The notes below the pieces were generated by a model. It did not search any database and was not told the DNA's origin. It saw only the letters and a list, made by a program, of their open reading frames with translations. A stretch of 40,490 nucleotides of DNA from the IMG/VR virus record IMGVR_UViG_3300048586_000056, positions 1 to 40,490 of that record, one strand, 5' to 3'. This document shows, piece by piece, positions 28,667 to 37,482 of this stretch (the first letter of the stretch is position 1; the number at the start of each line of letters is the position of its first letter). Source of the stretch: a virus. Both the position numbers and the translations under genes were made by a program.

Positions 28667-30043
28667 CTAACTTAGGTAAGCCCTATCTGTTTCTGCGCTT
28701 AGTGAGATTGATATACCTTTACTTCGTGAGATTGTACCTGTAGCGACTACTGGTTTAGCGTAGCCTGGGTTTCCTGCGATTACTGTAATTGGTGCATCTT
28801 CACCGTCTGAACCTGTACCACGTTGGGTGTTGCCGTCATAGTCGTAAGTGAAGCTGATTGAACTGCTAGAGATTGTTCCTGCTATGTCTGATGAGCTTGC
28901 ATCGTCTACTGTGATTGCACCTGAAGTTCCGTAGTCGTTACCAGCGTTTGCACCAGCATCGTCATTAGTAAAGTACATTCGGTAATAACCAGCACCACCA
29001 GTCGTGAGGTTGCTAGAGAAGTTTAGTGTTCCTGAAGCGGTGTATGGGTAAGTACGTTCTACATCGTTTTGGTCTAAGAAGACTACTCGGTTTAGGTCGT
29101 TAGCAATAACACCATCTATAAACACTCCCGTAGTAGTGTAAAGGGTGTCGCCAACAAAGTAACATAGTGAGTTAGCTGTTTTACCAGTCACTGTACCAGC
29201 ACCATCATCTATGTCAGAGTTTTGGCGTAGCTGATACTGTACAAAGGTATAGATTTCTTCTAGTGTTGCATTTGCGGTGGTGTTGTCTATAACGACTCGG
29301 AATGGATACGAGCCAATATCGTAGCCTGTTTGGTCTGTACCAAAGTACTCAATGCCAAGTGAGGTATAGGGTGCTGAAGAAGCTACCGTAGAGTCATCGT
29401 CTTGGATTTTAAGATCTGAGCCAACTGAGATAGGTAGCGACACTTTGTAAGCACCTGTTCCAGTTTCACCTACGTCTGCAAGAACTGCATCGTCATAGGT
29501 ATAGTTATATTCTCGTAAGAACATCTTGAAGTATGTGCGGTTGTCAAAGTTGCCATTTGAAGCATCACCGTATACCTGAATACCCTCGTTTGGTGCATCG
29601 TCAAATGTGAAGTTGATAGCTGAACCACCACTTGCTCGTTGGTAGTAGAACTGTGCGCCTGAAGCAAAGCCAGAGGCTAAAGCTACGATACCTACATATT
29701 GTCGGTTAAGTACACCAGCGTTTGAGTATTCGCTCCAACCAGCATCTCTAATCATCTGTCTAGTGGTGTCGTCTGCTGGTTTCCAGCCGTTATAAGTTCC
29801 TTGTGGGTCTACACCAAACTCGTACTGTCCAGAACGTGCATCAAGTACGTTCATTGGGAATGGGTACGGTTTATAGGTAGTACCAGTTGCCCATAGGTCT
29901 ACAAACTTTGCCCATAGAGCGTTACCCGTTACTCCGTCTTTAGCGACAAGGTTGCCAGCTTCTACTAATGTAAAAGTCTTCGCACTCGTGTCTATTGTTA
30001 TTTCTGTTCCTACATTGAGGTCATCGGGGTCTACAAGCTTCAT
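28667..30043 (-). CDS. Virion surface / tail protein with C-terminal DRxYL motif
   Basis: A 458-aa protein, beginning MKLVDPDDLNVGTEITIDTS. It is rich in Gly, Thr, Ser and Asp with alternating beta patterns (TFTLVEAGNLVAKDG, NRTYFKMFLREYNYTYDD, YPFRVVIDNTTANATLEEI). I recognise it as a type common in marine and freshwater phage contigs, of unassigned function. Its end, ETDRAYLS, resembles that of the 862-aa protein (TVDRDYLT). AAAGG precedes the ATG. It likely forms part of a fibre or appendage. Confidence 0.65.
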   Translation of the reverse strand: MKLVDPDDLNVGTEITIDTSAKTFTLVEAGNLVAKDGVTGNALWAKFVDLWATGTTYKPYPFPMNVLDARSGQYEFGVDPQGTYNGWKPADDTTRQMIRDAGWSEYSNAGVLNRQYVGIVALASGFASGAQFYYQRASGGSAINFTFDDAPNEGIQVYGDASNGNFDNRTYFKMFLREYNYTYDDAVLADVGETGTGAYKVSLPISVGSDLKIQDDDSTVASSAPYTSLGIEYFGTDQTGYDIGSYPFRVVIDNTTANATLEEIYTFVQYQLRQNSDIDDGAGTVTGKTANSLCYFVGDTLYTTTGVFIDGVIANDLNRVVFLDQNDVERTYPYTASGTLNFSSNLTTGGAGYYRMYFTNDDAGANAGNDYGTSGAITVDDASSSDIAGTISSSSISFTYDYDGNTQRGTGSDGEDAPITVIAGNPGYAKPVVATGTISRSKGISISLSAETDRAYLS

Positions 30044-30056
30044 GTTTTTGCCTTTC

Positions 30057-32645
30057 TTATGTTAAGTAATCCCTATCTACCGTTTGTGACACTGGTACAC
30101 TTGCGTTACTGCTCGTTAAAGCGTAGTTACGGATATAGAATGGTCTGTAACCAGTCTTGAATATCCCGATGTCCACGTTTTCGGTAGTAGAGTAAGTGTA
30201 CGTTGTTGAAGTCCCCGAAATATCTTCGGATTGTTGACGGACTGTTTCCGTTCCTGCCTGATAAATAACTACGTCTGAACCAGTCACAAATCCAGATATA
30301 GTGAGGGTGATGGTGTCTAGTGGGTATAGGTTGTCGGTCTGTGCCGTAAGTGTTGAAGTGGTAGAGATACGAATGTAGGTAATGGCGTTTGTCGTTGAGG
30401 CGGTTGCCGTGACGATTCGGTACTTCAACTTGAAGCCGTCAGCAGGGTCTATGCCCGTTTCAGCATTTAGGTTTGCTCCAGTAAGGTCTTGCCAGCTACC
30501 GTTCCAGCCGTTGCCGTCGTTCTTGTCTATCTGATAATAGATGTCGTGGTTGCCCCATCGTGCACCTGATGAATAGGTGACGTTTGTTCCTGTTACTACT
30601 GGTGCGGTGCTTGGTAGGTCAGTACAGCCTTTCACGAAGTAGCTTTGTTCAATAATCACCTCATCGTTTACTGTTTGCATCGTAAGTTGTCCAGCAGAGG
30701 TGAACTTCGGTGTTCCTGCCACATAAGTCACAAGTGAGCTCGTTTCTGTGGTTGGTTCGTTCATTGATAGAACAACACGCCCTGCGGTATCTGAGGTGAA
30801 TACGTCCCAGAAGTGCGTACCATACACAGAGGCTTGCCCTGTCGTGGTGTTGGTTGCGCCACAGTTCTTAACTTCGGTGTTAAGCGAAGCTACTACCATC
30901 GTGTCTGCTACATCTCCATAAACGTGTTCGTAGGTCATATTCTTATCTGAGTTTAGTGTGCTAATTGCACCCGTACGAGTTGGGGACATATAAACACGTT
31001 GGAACTTTACAGTGTCGTTGTTACCACTAGATAAGAAGATGTAAGCAGGGTTGTTTGCAGAACCACCAGATAAGAAGCTAGAACGGCTACCGATATTCCT
31101 GAACTTTAGATTAGATGACTGACCATAGTTAATCACTCCGAGATATGGGTGTACGTTAGCTATTGTGCCACCCAGCCCAAATGTTAGTCCGTCTACCACT
31201 ATGTTGTCGCTAGAGGCTGAGATGACAATAGCGTAAATACCAGTTGTGTTAGTTGTGCCGACATACCTATCGCAGTGGTCATAGTCATTGATGGTGATAT
31301 TCTTGCTTGTAGTTATTGCTAGTTGTTGGTTAAAACCTTTACAGTTGCTAATTGTAATGTCTGAGCTTTGGGTAATTTGAAAAGCCTGTCCATTTGAGCG
31401 AGCAAATGTTAAAATACCAGACTTTACGTTATCTAAGGTTACGCCCTTGTTATAAAGCATTTCAAAAGCGTGGTCATTTGAGCCAGCAGATGAACGGTGA
31501 CTACTCCAGTTTGAGACTGTGCCACCTGCGAAGTTAGATGTAAGGGTTACAGTACGAGCGTCTAGTGATGCACTCATACCATTACCACCATCATCTATAT
31601 CGAGGGCAGTCGCACACTCAGATATGTTGATGTAGTCAAATGTTGCAACGTGATTAAGGCGTACTGAATACGGTTGAGCGAATAGCATATACCAGTCGTT
31701 AGCGAAGTATTCACAGTCAATCGCACCAGCAGAAGTTGTGGTGAAGTCTGGTCGGGTCGCTGCGGTGGCACTCGGTAGTGCGTTGGTAGCTCTTGCACCA
31801 GTCGTACATTGTCTACCTAAGATGTTAGGTATGCGAACTTTACACCCAGAACCAGGCACATAGCCTACTGTTGTAGTTCCGTTATGCCCGATACGGATAT
31901 TGCCGTTGGTTTCCATACAGACGAACTTAGAACGAGCGTCAGTACCTAAGTTGGCAGTAATCATTAAAGCAGCAGCGATTGCGGGGTAAAACTCGTATAC
32001 ATCTGAACCTGATGATGTTTCTATCCATACACCAGGAACGTAGGCTGTTGCACTTCCGTTGGTCGGTACTTGTATCTGTTGGTTGGCCGAACCCGAAGTA
32101 TTTGTGAGGTAGAACCAATCGCCACGGGTTTGGAATATACCTAGTCGGGGAACGGTTATTGCAGTAGCTTGGTCGTGTACTACTTCTATCCAGCCTGTAA
32201 CGTCTACACCATTAGCGGTTGCAGAGATACCAGAGAGTACATCATTGTCTACATAGGCTGCATCAGCTTCACGAAGCTTAATAAATCCCGAAGCTGGCAT
32301 CGCAGCACCTACAGCAGTCGGAGCAGAGGTAAGTGAAGCCCACACTCCCAGTAGATAGCCGTTTGCACCAGATGTACCACCAGTAATTGTAGTTCCGACA
32401 GCAGGTACAGTCCCAGAACCGGCGTCAAACGGTAGCCAGCGTACATTCGTTGCATCTATGTAATACCCACCGCCTAGCGTAGAAGAAATAGTTACCGCAC
32501 CGAGCGAACCAGTCATTGAAGCAGGAGAGTTAGCGTGCCAACGTGTATCAGTTCTAACAGTTAAAGAACCACCGTTAATTGTCATCGCTTCGCCAGCACT
32601 TCTGGCTGCATCTTCAAGATATACTGCTGTTGTTAGTGTTGCCAT
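30057..32645 (-). CDS. Large beta-rich tail fibre / receptor-binding protein
   Basis: An 862-aa protein, beginning [20 protein letters not shown]. The N-terminal domain (about 1-100) looks like a virion anchor. The middle is Asn/Ser/Thr-rich with regular beta-solenoid-like repeats ([34 protein letters not shown]), resembling pectin-lyase-like depolymerase or fibre shafts. The C-terminal part has Ig-like strands ([18 protein letters not shown]) and ends TVDRDYLT. It probably recognises or degrades a surface polymer. GAGGCG precedes the ATG. An HNH gene lies antiparallel just upstream. Confidence 0.68.
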   Translation of the reverse strand: MATLTTAVYLEDAARSAGEAMTINGGSLTVRTDTRWHANSPASMTGSLGAVTISSTLGGGYYIDATNVRWLPFDAGSGTVPAVGTTITGGTSGANGYLLGVWASLTSAPTAVGAAMPASGFIKLREADAAYVDNDVLSGISATANGVDVTGWIEVVHDQATAITVPRLGIFQTRGDWFYLTNTSGSANQQIQVPTNGSATAYVPGVWIETSSGSDVYEFYPAIAAALMITANLGTDARSKFVCMETNGNIRIGHNGTTTVGYVPGSGCKVRIPNILGRQCTTGARATNALPSATAATRPDFTTTSAGAIDCEYFANDWYMLFAQPYSVRLNHVATFDYINISECATALDIDDGGNGMSASLDARTVTLTSNFAGGTVSNWSSHRSSAGSNDHAFEMLYNKGVTLDNVKSGILTFARSNGQAFQITQSSDITISNCKGFNQQLAITTSKNITINDYDHCDRYVGTTNTTGIYAIVISASSDNIVVDGLTFGLGGTIANVHPYLGVINYGQSSNLKFRNIGSRSSFLSGGSANNPAYIFLSSGNNDTVKFQRVYMSPTRTGAISTLNSDKNMTYEHVYGDVADTMVVASLNTEVKNCGATNTTTGQASVYGTHFWDVFTSDTAGRVVLSMNEPTTETSSLVTYVAGTPKFTSAGQLTMQTVNDEVIIEQSYFVKGCTDLPSTAPVVTGTNVTYSSGARWGNHDIYYQIDKNDGNGWNGSWQDLTGANLNAETGIDPADGFKLKYRIVTATASTTNAITYIRISTTSTLTAQTDNLYPLDTITLTISGFVTGSDVVIYQAGTETVRQQSEDISGTSTTYTYSTTENVDIGIFKTGYRPFYIRNYALTSSNASVPVSQTVDRDYLT

Positions 32646-32673
32646 TAAAACGCCTCGTCAAATCTTTTTATTT

Positions 32674-32683
32674 GTGCTATACT
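32674..32683 (+). promoter_or_regulatory. Extended -10 promoter, leaderless HNH gene
   Basis: TGCTATACT on the plus strand, six bases before the ATG at 32690, the same spacing as at the CAP gene. The predicted transcript begins on or next to the A of that ATG. The -35 region is weak. Confidence 0.6.
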
Positions 32684-32689
32684 GTGGGT

Positions 32690-33139
32690 ATGAAAACTAA
32701 AGAATTTCCTATTTGCAAAGCCGATGGCTGTAATAGCTATGGAAGAAAAGAATCTGATAGACCAAGACCGTACCTTGCGCAAGGATACTGCAATAGACAT
32801 TACCTCAAGCTTAAAAGATATGGTGACCCAAACGTGAAAAAGCACATCATGGACGGACGTGAATCTAGCCCCCTTCTCGTTCACTATCGCTGTATGTTTA
32901 ACAGGTGCTACGACAAAAAATTTAAACAATATAAGGATTATGGTGGACGTGGTATTGTTGTTGGTGAAAGATGGCAGGGTGAAACAGGGTTTTGGAACTT
33001 TGTTGAAGACATGGGTGAGAAACCCACCCCTAAACATACGCTTGACAGGATTGATGTTAATGGTCATTACGAGCCTAGTAACTGTCGTTGGGCTACTCGC
33101 AAAGAGCAAGCTGCCAACCGTAGAAGTTTTGATAAATAG
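32690..33139 (+). CDS. HNH endonuclease, the only clear plus-strand protein gene
   Basis: A 149-aa protein with an N-terminal zinc site (C9, C14, C34, H37), a helical region ([23 protein letters not shown]) and an HNH core at about 116-136 ([19 protein letters not shown]). It is the short form of the plan in 20146-20772 and 39369-39953, without the AP2-like domain. It fills the gap between two minus-strand virion genes with its stop one base from the neighbour. The ATG at 32690 is chosen from the promoter position; longer in-frame extension upstream lies inside the promoter and the neighbour's start. Confidence 0.85.
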   Translation: MKTKEFPICKADGCNSYGRKESDRPRPYLAQGYCNRHYLKLKRYGDPNVKKHIMDGRESSPLLVHYRCMFNRCYDKKFKQYKDYGGRGIVVGERWQGETGFWNFVEDMGEKPTPKHTLDRIDVNGHYEPSNCRWATRKEQAANRRSFDK

Positions 33140-33140
33140 G

Positions 33141-34121
33141 TTAGAAAGCTTCATGAAACACTCCATAAGTTAATGTCGCAATAGCAGCCCACGCATCTGC
33201 ATAGGTTGTTACTGAGCCATTATTAGTTTCTGTTGCGTATCGTGTCGTGGTTTCTGTAGCCTTTTTGATAAGCCATGTTCCGTCTGGTTTAGTGAATCCG
33301 TAGTACTCAGTGTCTGGTGTAGTGGTGTTGTCTGAATCATTGATAGCAAAGTCAGCAAGCGTTGAAGCTGAAGCTGTTATAGAACCAGTAATAGGTACTG
33401 CACCGGACTGAAGCTCAATAGGTACTGGTACGCCACTTTCGTTTACGGCTACCCAGCTAGATCCGCCACCACCGCCACCGCCAACAGGCTTTTCTAGCAA
33501 ACCTTTAAGTAACTCGTTAGATTTCTTTAAGAGTTTTTCTACTTCTTTGTTGTCTGTTTTGTATTCAGGGAAGACTAGAGATTTAACAGATTTTACGACA
33601 TTAGCCATTTCCTTTCGGAGTGGCTCAAGGTTCGGTGCTTCTACGTTTACAACAGGTGCTTCATGTTCACGTTCCTGTACGGTAACTGATAGGTCTTTTT
33701 CTTTGACTATCTTCTCTAGTGATTTAACCGCTTCTACCATGTTGGCAAATTGTTCGGTGTAGTCTTTGTCTTCTTTTTCTTCTGGGAGATTCTTTGGTAT
33801 GAGTTTTGCTTCATCAAGGATAGACTTCAACACTGTAGTCATTTCAGTGAGGTCTACGTTTTGGTGTGTTTTTAGTGTTTCGTGTAGGTCTTCAACGGCT
33901 GATACAACTTTTAGTGCGTCTGGTGTAGCTATTTCTTTAAGTTGATTAACTACGAGCGTTTTAGAGGTTTTACCGTCTAAATAGTCTACGAGCATAGAAA
34001 AAGACTTAACTATGGTCTTCTGCAAATCAACGTTAGCAGATAATTGCTCTAGTCGTTTCTTGGTATCAAGTTCTGACTGAGCCTGCTGTTCTATGATTCG
34101 TTTTAGGTTAGTTAAGTCCAT
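33141..34121 (-). CDS. Coiled-coil virion protein with C-terminal beta domain
   Basis: A 326-aa protein. The N-terminal two thirds are helical and charged (LKRIIEQQAQSELDTKKRLEQL, NMVEAVKSLEKIVKEKDLSV, EKLLKKSNELLKGLLEKPV). A poly-glycine linker (VGGGGGGGSSW, about residues 216-227) leads to a beta-rich end of about 100 residues (SWVAVNESGVPVPIELQSGA, YYGFTKPDGTWLIKKATETTT). This layout fits a fibre, tape or structural assembly protein. AGGTAG precedes ATG. It lies three bases from the decoration-like gene. Confidence 0.62.
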   Translation of the reverse strand: MDLTNLKRIIEQQAQSELDTKKRLEQLSANVDLQKTIVKSFSMLVDYLDGKTSKTLVVNQLKEIATPDALKVVSAVEDLHETLKTHQNVDLTEMTTVLKSILDEAKLIPKNLPEEKEDKDYTEQFANMVEAVKSLEKIVKEKDLSVTVQEREHEAPVVNVEAPNLEPLRKEMANVVKSVKSLVFPEYKTDNKEVEKLLKKSNELLKGLLEKPVGGGGGGGSSWVAVNESGVPVPIELQSGAVPITGSITASASTLADFAINDSDNTTTPDTEYYGFTKPDGTWLIKKATETTTRYATETNNGSVTTYADAWAAIATLTYGVFHEAF

Positions 34122-34124
34122 TTT

Positions 34125-34415
34125 CTACCTGTAGCTAACTGTTACGTTTACGTCTGCTGTTGTTGTGAACCCGATGTATAAACCAGTATTAAACGAAACA
34201 TCTAGCACAACTGTCGTAGGTACGAATGGTGTTGTTGTGAATGTGTGGTTGAATATCTGTGTTCCGGTTTCTGATAGTGAGTCGTATACAATAACTGAAC
34301 CAGCAGTAGGGGCTGCGTCATTACAGCTAAATGTAAGCGTGTGTAATACACCTGGACCAGCTTTAACTTGTGCGTCTGCTGCTTTTACTGTGTATAGAAA
34401 TGGTGCGTCTGCCAT
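34125..34415 (-). CDS. Small beta-sandwich virion (decoration-like) protein
   Basis: A 96-aa protein. It is all-beta (FLYTVKAADAQVKAGPGVLH, SVIVYDSLSETGTQIFNHTF, PTTVVLDVSFNTGLYIGFTT). Such short, charged-poor beta proteins next to capsid genes are commonly head decoration or minor tail proteins. AAAGGATATT precedes ATG. It follows a strong hairpin. Confidence 0.63.
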   Translation of the reverse strand: MADAPFLYTVKAADAQVKAGPGVLHTLTFSCNDAAPTAGSVIVYDSLSETGTQIFNHTFTTTPFVPTTVVLDVSFNTGLYIGFTTTADVNVTVSYR

Positions 34416-34437
34416 AATATCCTTTCTTTAAGTGATT

Positions 34438-34484
34438 CCTGCCCCTCTAGGGTCGTGCATTTGCCCCCTAGTCACTGGGGCAGG
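34438..34484 (-). promoter_or_regulatory. Strong hairpin between two head-protein genes
   Basis: CCTGCCCC/GGGGCAGG (8 bp) encloses CTAGGG/CCCTAG (6 bp), perfect in both arms and GC-rich. No T-run follows on either strand. It may be a transcript-stability or processing hairpin setting the relative amounts of the proteins on either side. Confidence 0.6.
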
Positions 34485-34499
34485 TATTCACGTTGTTAA

Positions 34500-34871
34500 C
34501 TACGCTTCAAATGTGAACGTACCGAGAGATTCTACAATTGCCCAGCCGTTTGCATCACCGTACTCAAGTACGATAAAGCTACCAGCAGGTTGGTTGGTGA
34601 AAATCACGTCTTTGTTGTCTGCTCCAGCACCAGAGCTTGCAGCACCAGCACCAGCGATTAAGTCTGATGCGTTAGGGCTGATAGTTACTGTGATGCCTTC
34701 TGCCCCAACTCGTACTGCATAGCGGTGCATTGTACCGACAGCAGGTAGTGTAAGTGTGCAAGTTTCAGTTACGTTTACAACCTTACCGCTGTGTGTGGTA
34801 AGAGCAAGCGTAGTGTTTGTTGCGACATCTACTGAGTTAGAGTGTCCGAAGCCTCTTAGGTCTACTGACAT
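34500..34871 (-). CDS. Small virion (decoration-like) protein
   Basis: A 123-aa protein, all-beta (NTTLALTTHSGKVVNVTETC, YAVRVGAEGITVTISPNASD), with a Gly/Ala-rich turn (AGAGAASSGAGADNKD). Similar to small virion proteins in environmental phage contigs. Its stop is followed by the GC-rich hairpin. Probably a capsid decoration or spike base. Confidence 0.63.
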   Translation of the reverse strand: MSVDLRGFGHSNSVDVATNTTLALTTHSGKVVNVTETCTLTLPAVGTMHRYAVRVGAEGITVTISPNASDLIAGAGAASSGAGADNKDVIFTNQPAGSFIVLEYGDANGWAIVESLGTFTFEA

Positions 34872-34873
34872 TT

Positions 34874-35104
34874 TTACTTCCCTTTCTTAGGGGTTGGACT
34901 CTTGAACCTAGAGAGTTCTTCGTCTGCAAGTTCCTCTACAGCACCGAAGCCCTTTGCTTTTGCGTTTTCGTAGGCTTCTTTTTCTTGCTGTTCACGTAGT
35001 CGTCTAAGGTAATTAAACTTTGCGTCAAGTTTTACTTCTTCTAGGTTTGTCAATGTTCTTGGCTTTTTAAGTCCAGCCTTTAGTTCGTTAATATCTTTTT
35101 CCAT
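34874..35104 (-). CDS. Small charged helical head-region protein
   Basis: A 76-aa protein, beginning MEKDINELKAGLKKPRTLTN, charged and helical (KFNYLRRLREQQEKEAYEN), with GGAGG before the ATG. It sits directly downstream of the capsid gene after a short TAGGTT-AAA-AACCTA hairpin in the gap. Size and position fit a head-completion or capsid-associated protein; no motif is recognised. Confidence 0.6.
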   Translation of the reverse strand: MEKDINELKAGLKKPRTLTNLEEVKLDAKFNYLRRLREQQEKEAYENAKAKGFGAVEELADEELSRFKSPTPKKGK

Positions 35105-35139
35105 GTGTCCTCCGTTAGGTTTTTAACCTATCAGGACTA

Positions 35140-35976
35140 CTAAGCCGTCTTGTGTATACCGATAACGTTTACTTTGTTGGTATCAACAAAAGCGTCGTAA
35201 CGGTGGCGGTATTCAAGTAAGTCACCGCTGATTCCAGGTGGGTTGTTGTGTAGTGTGTAGTCTACTAACTTTTCTGGAGATACAGTTGCAACTGGGTGAG
35301 TGATAACTAAGTCTGTGTTAGCTGGCATACGTCCGCTAGGAACGATTACAACTTCACAGCCGTCTACTTGACCTAAGCTACCAGATTTGCGGTCACCGTA
35401 AGCCTTGTCGCTTGCAAGTACGAAACCTGATTGTTTTAGGAAATTGTAGTAGTCAGCAGTCATTAATGCTACACGGCCTTCTTCTGGAGCTTCATCGTCA
35501 GTAATCTGAGCGTTGATTTCAGTGAAGTTTGTGTAAGCGTTAGATGAGCTAGTAGCTGCGTCAGAAACGATGTCGTCACGGTTAGCTACTTCACCAGCAG
35601 TTACGATGGTTGCTATAACGTATGCGTCAATTTCTGGTACTAATACGTTCTTAGTTGCTTGAGCTAGGTACTTACCTGGCTTGCGAACCATCATAGTGTC
35701 CTGATAGTTTTTCTTGTCAATGATCTTCGTCCATGCACGATCTCGTAAAAGTGTCCATGTTTGAATTGTGTCTTCCACTTCGGTTGGGTTACCGTAGCGG
35801 TTTGCTCCGCCTGCTGCATCGTAGTTGCCCATTGTTGGGTCTGTTAGTGTGTATACGTTAATTGCGCTTACACCGTCCCAGCTCCAATCGCTGTTTACTA
35901 CGCCAGAAGTCTTTTTGCGGGCTTTTAGAAGTTCTGAGGTTTTGCTCTCAAACTTTGATGCGTTGTTAATCGCCAT
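35140..35976 (-). CDS. Major capsid protein
   Basis: A 278-aa protein, positioned directly after the scaffold gene. It has a helical N terminus (KFESKTSELLKARKKTSGVV), a beta-rich body (INVYTLTDPTMGNYDAAG, EGRVALMTADYYNFLKQSGF, DGCEVVIVPSGRMPANTDLVITHPVATVSP) and an A-domain-like end. This agrees with an HK97-fold coat protein of P22-5-like or related type. The family label rests on order and pattern. The gene has no clear SD close to its ATG (AAAGGCTAAAGAG). Confidence 0.75.
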   Translation of the reverse strand: MAINNASKFESKTSELLKARKKTSGVVNSDWSWDGVSAINVYTLTDPTMGNYDAAGGANRYGNPTEVEDTIQTWTLLRDRAWTKIIDKKNYQDTMMVRKPGKYLAQATKNVLVPEIDAYVIATIVTAGEVANRDDIVSDAATSSSNAYTNFTEINAQITDDEAPEEGRVALMTADYYNFLKQSGFVLASDKAYGDRKSGSLGQVDGCEVVIVPSGRMPANTDLVITHPVATVSPEKLVDYTLHNNPPGISGDLLEYRHRYDAFVDTNKVNVIGIHKTA

Positions 35977-36003
35977 CTCTTTAGCCTTTCTAAATTGAGA
36001 GGC

Positions 36004-36828
36004 CTACCACCTATTCGCTTCTTCATCAAAACCTTCCATGTCTGGGTCAGTCTTGACGGGTTTTGGTGTTTTAACAGGCGTTTTTACAGTTCTCGCCTTC
36101 TCCTGCGCCTTCTGTTTAACTTGCTGTCTTGCGCCAATACCTGCGATTTTGCGGAGGGACTCTGCTTTATCTTGTAAATATTGGTACACGTCAGCTTCCA
36201 CTTTTATGAAGTTACCTCGTTCGTCCTTGACTACATACATTCGTTCAAAATCATCTAGTGACTTTGCTAGTTCCTCTTTCATCTCTGGCGTACCAGTTCT
36301 GAATAGGTCTATGTTTGCGAGTGCTTTGTCAATTCCTACTTGCAACTTCTCCTGAGTAAGAGCAGATTGCTCTTGATTCATGTGGTATTGCTTTACTTGC
36401 AATTCACGTTTTGCATACTCAAGTTCGTCGTCTTCGGCTTCCTGTAAGTAGCGGTTGAGGTTTTCCTCTTCACGTTTCTTACGTTCTTCCCGTAACTCTT
36501 TTTCTGCAATTCTGCGTTTTGCCATCTCGTCGTTAAAGCGTTTTCTCGCTTCTTCTGGAGATTCTGAGGTTGTGTCTTCCTCCACAGCTTCCTCTGAGTC
36601 TGCTTCCTCTTGAGTTTCCTCTACATCTGATTGTTCAGGTGCGTCCTCGGTTACTTCCTCGGATTCTTCTGCAACATCTTCCTCTGTTGATTCCTCTGAC
36701 TCGTCTGCGCTTGATTCGTCTTCGGTAGATTCAAACGATTCGTTATCGTCCCAATCTTCAAACTCATCATTAGTTGATGTTTCAACGGGTTCGTTTTCCG
36801 TTGCTTTTACTGATTCATCATCAGCCAT
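36004..36828 (-). CDS. Scaffold protein, acidic
   Basis: A 274-aa protein. The first 100 residues are extremely acidic (Glu/Asp/Ser runs such as ESTEDESSADESEESTEED). The rest is helical and charged (RFNDEMAKRRIAEKELREER, DELEYAKRELQVKQYHMNQE) with a basic end (KAQEKARTVKTPVKTPKPVK). This is the normal signature of a podoviral scaffold upstream of the coat gene. The ATG at 36828 has AAGGAG six bases before it; a GTG at 36834 is in frame. Confidence 0.82.
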   Translation of the reverse strand: MADDESVKATENEPVETSTNDEFEDWDDNESFESTEDESSADESEESTEEDVAEESEEVTEDAPEQSDVEETQEEADSEEAVEEDTTSESPEEARKRFNDEMAKRRIAEKELREERKKREEENLNRYLQEAEDDELEYAKRELQVKQYHMNQEQSALTQEKLQVGIDKALANIDLFRTGTPEMKEELAKSLDDFERMYVVKDERGNFIKVEADVYQYLQDKAESLRKIAGIGARQQVKQKAQEKARTVKTPVKTPKPVKTDPDMEGFDEEANRW

Positions 36829-36900
36829 ACTCACTCCTTCTTTTATTACTTCACGTTATTAAGCGTCGGTGCGCACTACAGTTTTGAAACTTGTGGGTTT

Positions 36901-36949
36901 AGAGTTGGAGGTAACTCTTATGGGCGGTCATAAGGAGGCACAACCGCCC
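36901..36949. promoter_or_regulatory. Tandem hairpins in the scaffold leader
   Basis: AGAGTT/AACTCT (6 bp, 6-base loop) and GGGCGGT/ACCGCCC (7 bp, 14-base loop) are adjacent. In the minus-strand transcript the loops read ACCTCC and TGTGCCTCCTTATG, so both expose CCUCC, the anti-Shine-Dalgarno core. On the plus strand the same DNA has GGAGGT seven bases before an ATG with an 18-codon frame (36920-36973), which may be chance. Confidence 0.5.
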
Positions 36950-36956
36950 GTAACAA

Positions 36957-37175
36957 TTACCTACGAAACTTGAAATGTCTGTGATTGGCGTGTCCAGCTC
37001 CCTCGCAACTCATTACTTCACCACGATCTACCCAGCGGTGCGTCACTTGTGGTAGGTTGTTCAAATCAAAGGTAAACTCAGCTCTCTTAGCCAGTTCGTC
37101 GTGTATCTGTTTGCGTACTTCTTCTGACTGTGAAGCCTTGTATTCGGTTTGTAGTTCGTCTAGTCTATTGCTCAT
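36957..37175 (-). CDS. Small conserved head-region protein
   Basis: A 72-aa protein. It is helical at the N terminus (LDELQTEYKASQSEEVRKQI) and contains FDLNNLPQVTHRWVDRGEVMSCEGAGH, a pattern I associate with small proteins near portal genes in podoviruses. It overlaps 37165-37482 and precedes the scaffold leader. Function unknown. Confidence 0.62.
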   Translation of the reverse strand: MSNRLDELQTEYKASQSEEVRKQIHDELAKRAEFTFDLNNLPQVTHRWVDRGEVMSCEGAGHANHRHFKFRR

Positions 37176-37482
37176 TGGGTTCTCGCATAATGTTTTTAAG
37201 ACGTGATGCTAAGTTATCCATTGAGCCTTTATATAGGTTTAGTGATGCAATAACAGCGTTAGTAACCTCCTCTGGTGTAGTGGCTTCAATGGTTTCTAAC
37301 AAAGCTAGTACGGTACGCTGTTTCTCTTTTTTAAGTTCATCAAGCACTACATTTACAGCAGGTACGAGTTTAGTTCGCTTATTTTGCTTGTCTTCTAGGC
37401 GTTGTTTGCGAGCCTCACGCTGTTTTTCTAGTTTGCTTGCTTGGCTTGATACGCCAGTCCATAGTAATGAATCATCACGCAT
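37165..37482 (-). CDS. Small helical protein downstream of portal
   Basis: A 105-aa protein, highly charged (SKLEKQREARKQRLEDKQNKR, VNVVLDELKKEKQR). Its start overlaps the portal stop by eight bases. It may be a scaffold-, portal-associated or assembly protein, by position only. Confidence 0.62.
   Translation of the reverse strand: MRDDSLLWTGVSSQASKLEKQREARKQRLEDKQNKRTKLVPAVNVVLDELKKEKQRTVLALLETIEATTPEEVTNAVIASLNLYKGSMDNLASRLKNIMREPNEQ

Noticed and set aside
32645-33166. Minus-strand frame of 173 aa opposite the HNH gene
   Set aside because: It is the mirror of a clear HNH protein with zinc site and catalytic core and has no recognisable domain.
36920-36973. 18-codon plus-strand frame with GGAGGT upstream
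   Set aside because: No plus-strand promoter is visible, and the Shine-Dalgarno-like sequence is part of a hairpin that makes more sense on the transcribed strand.
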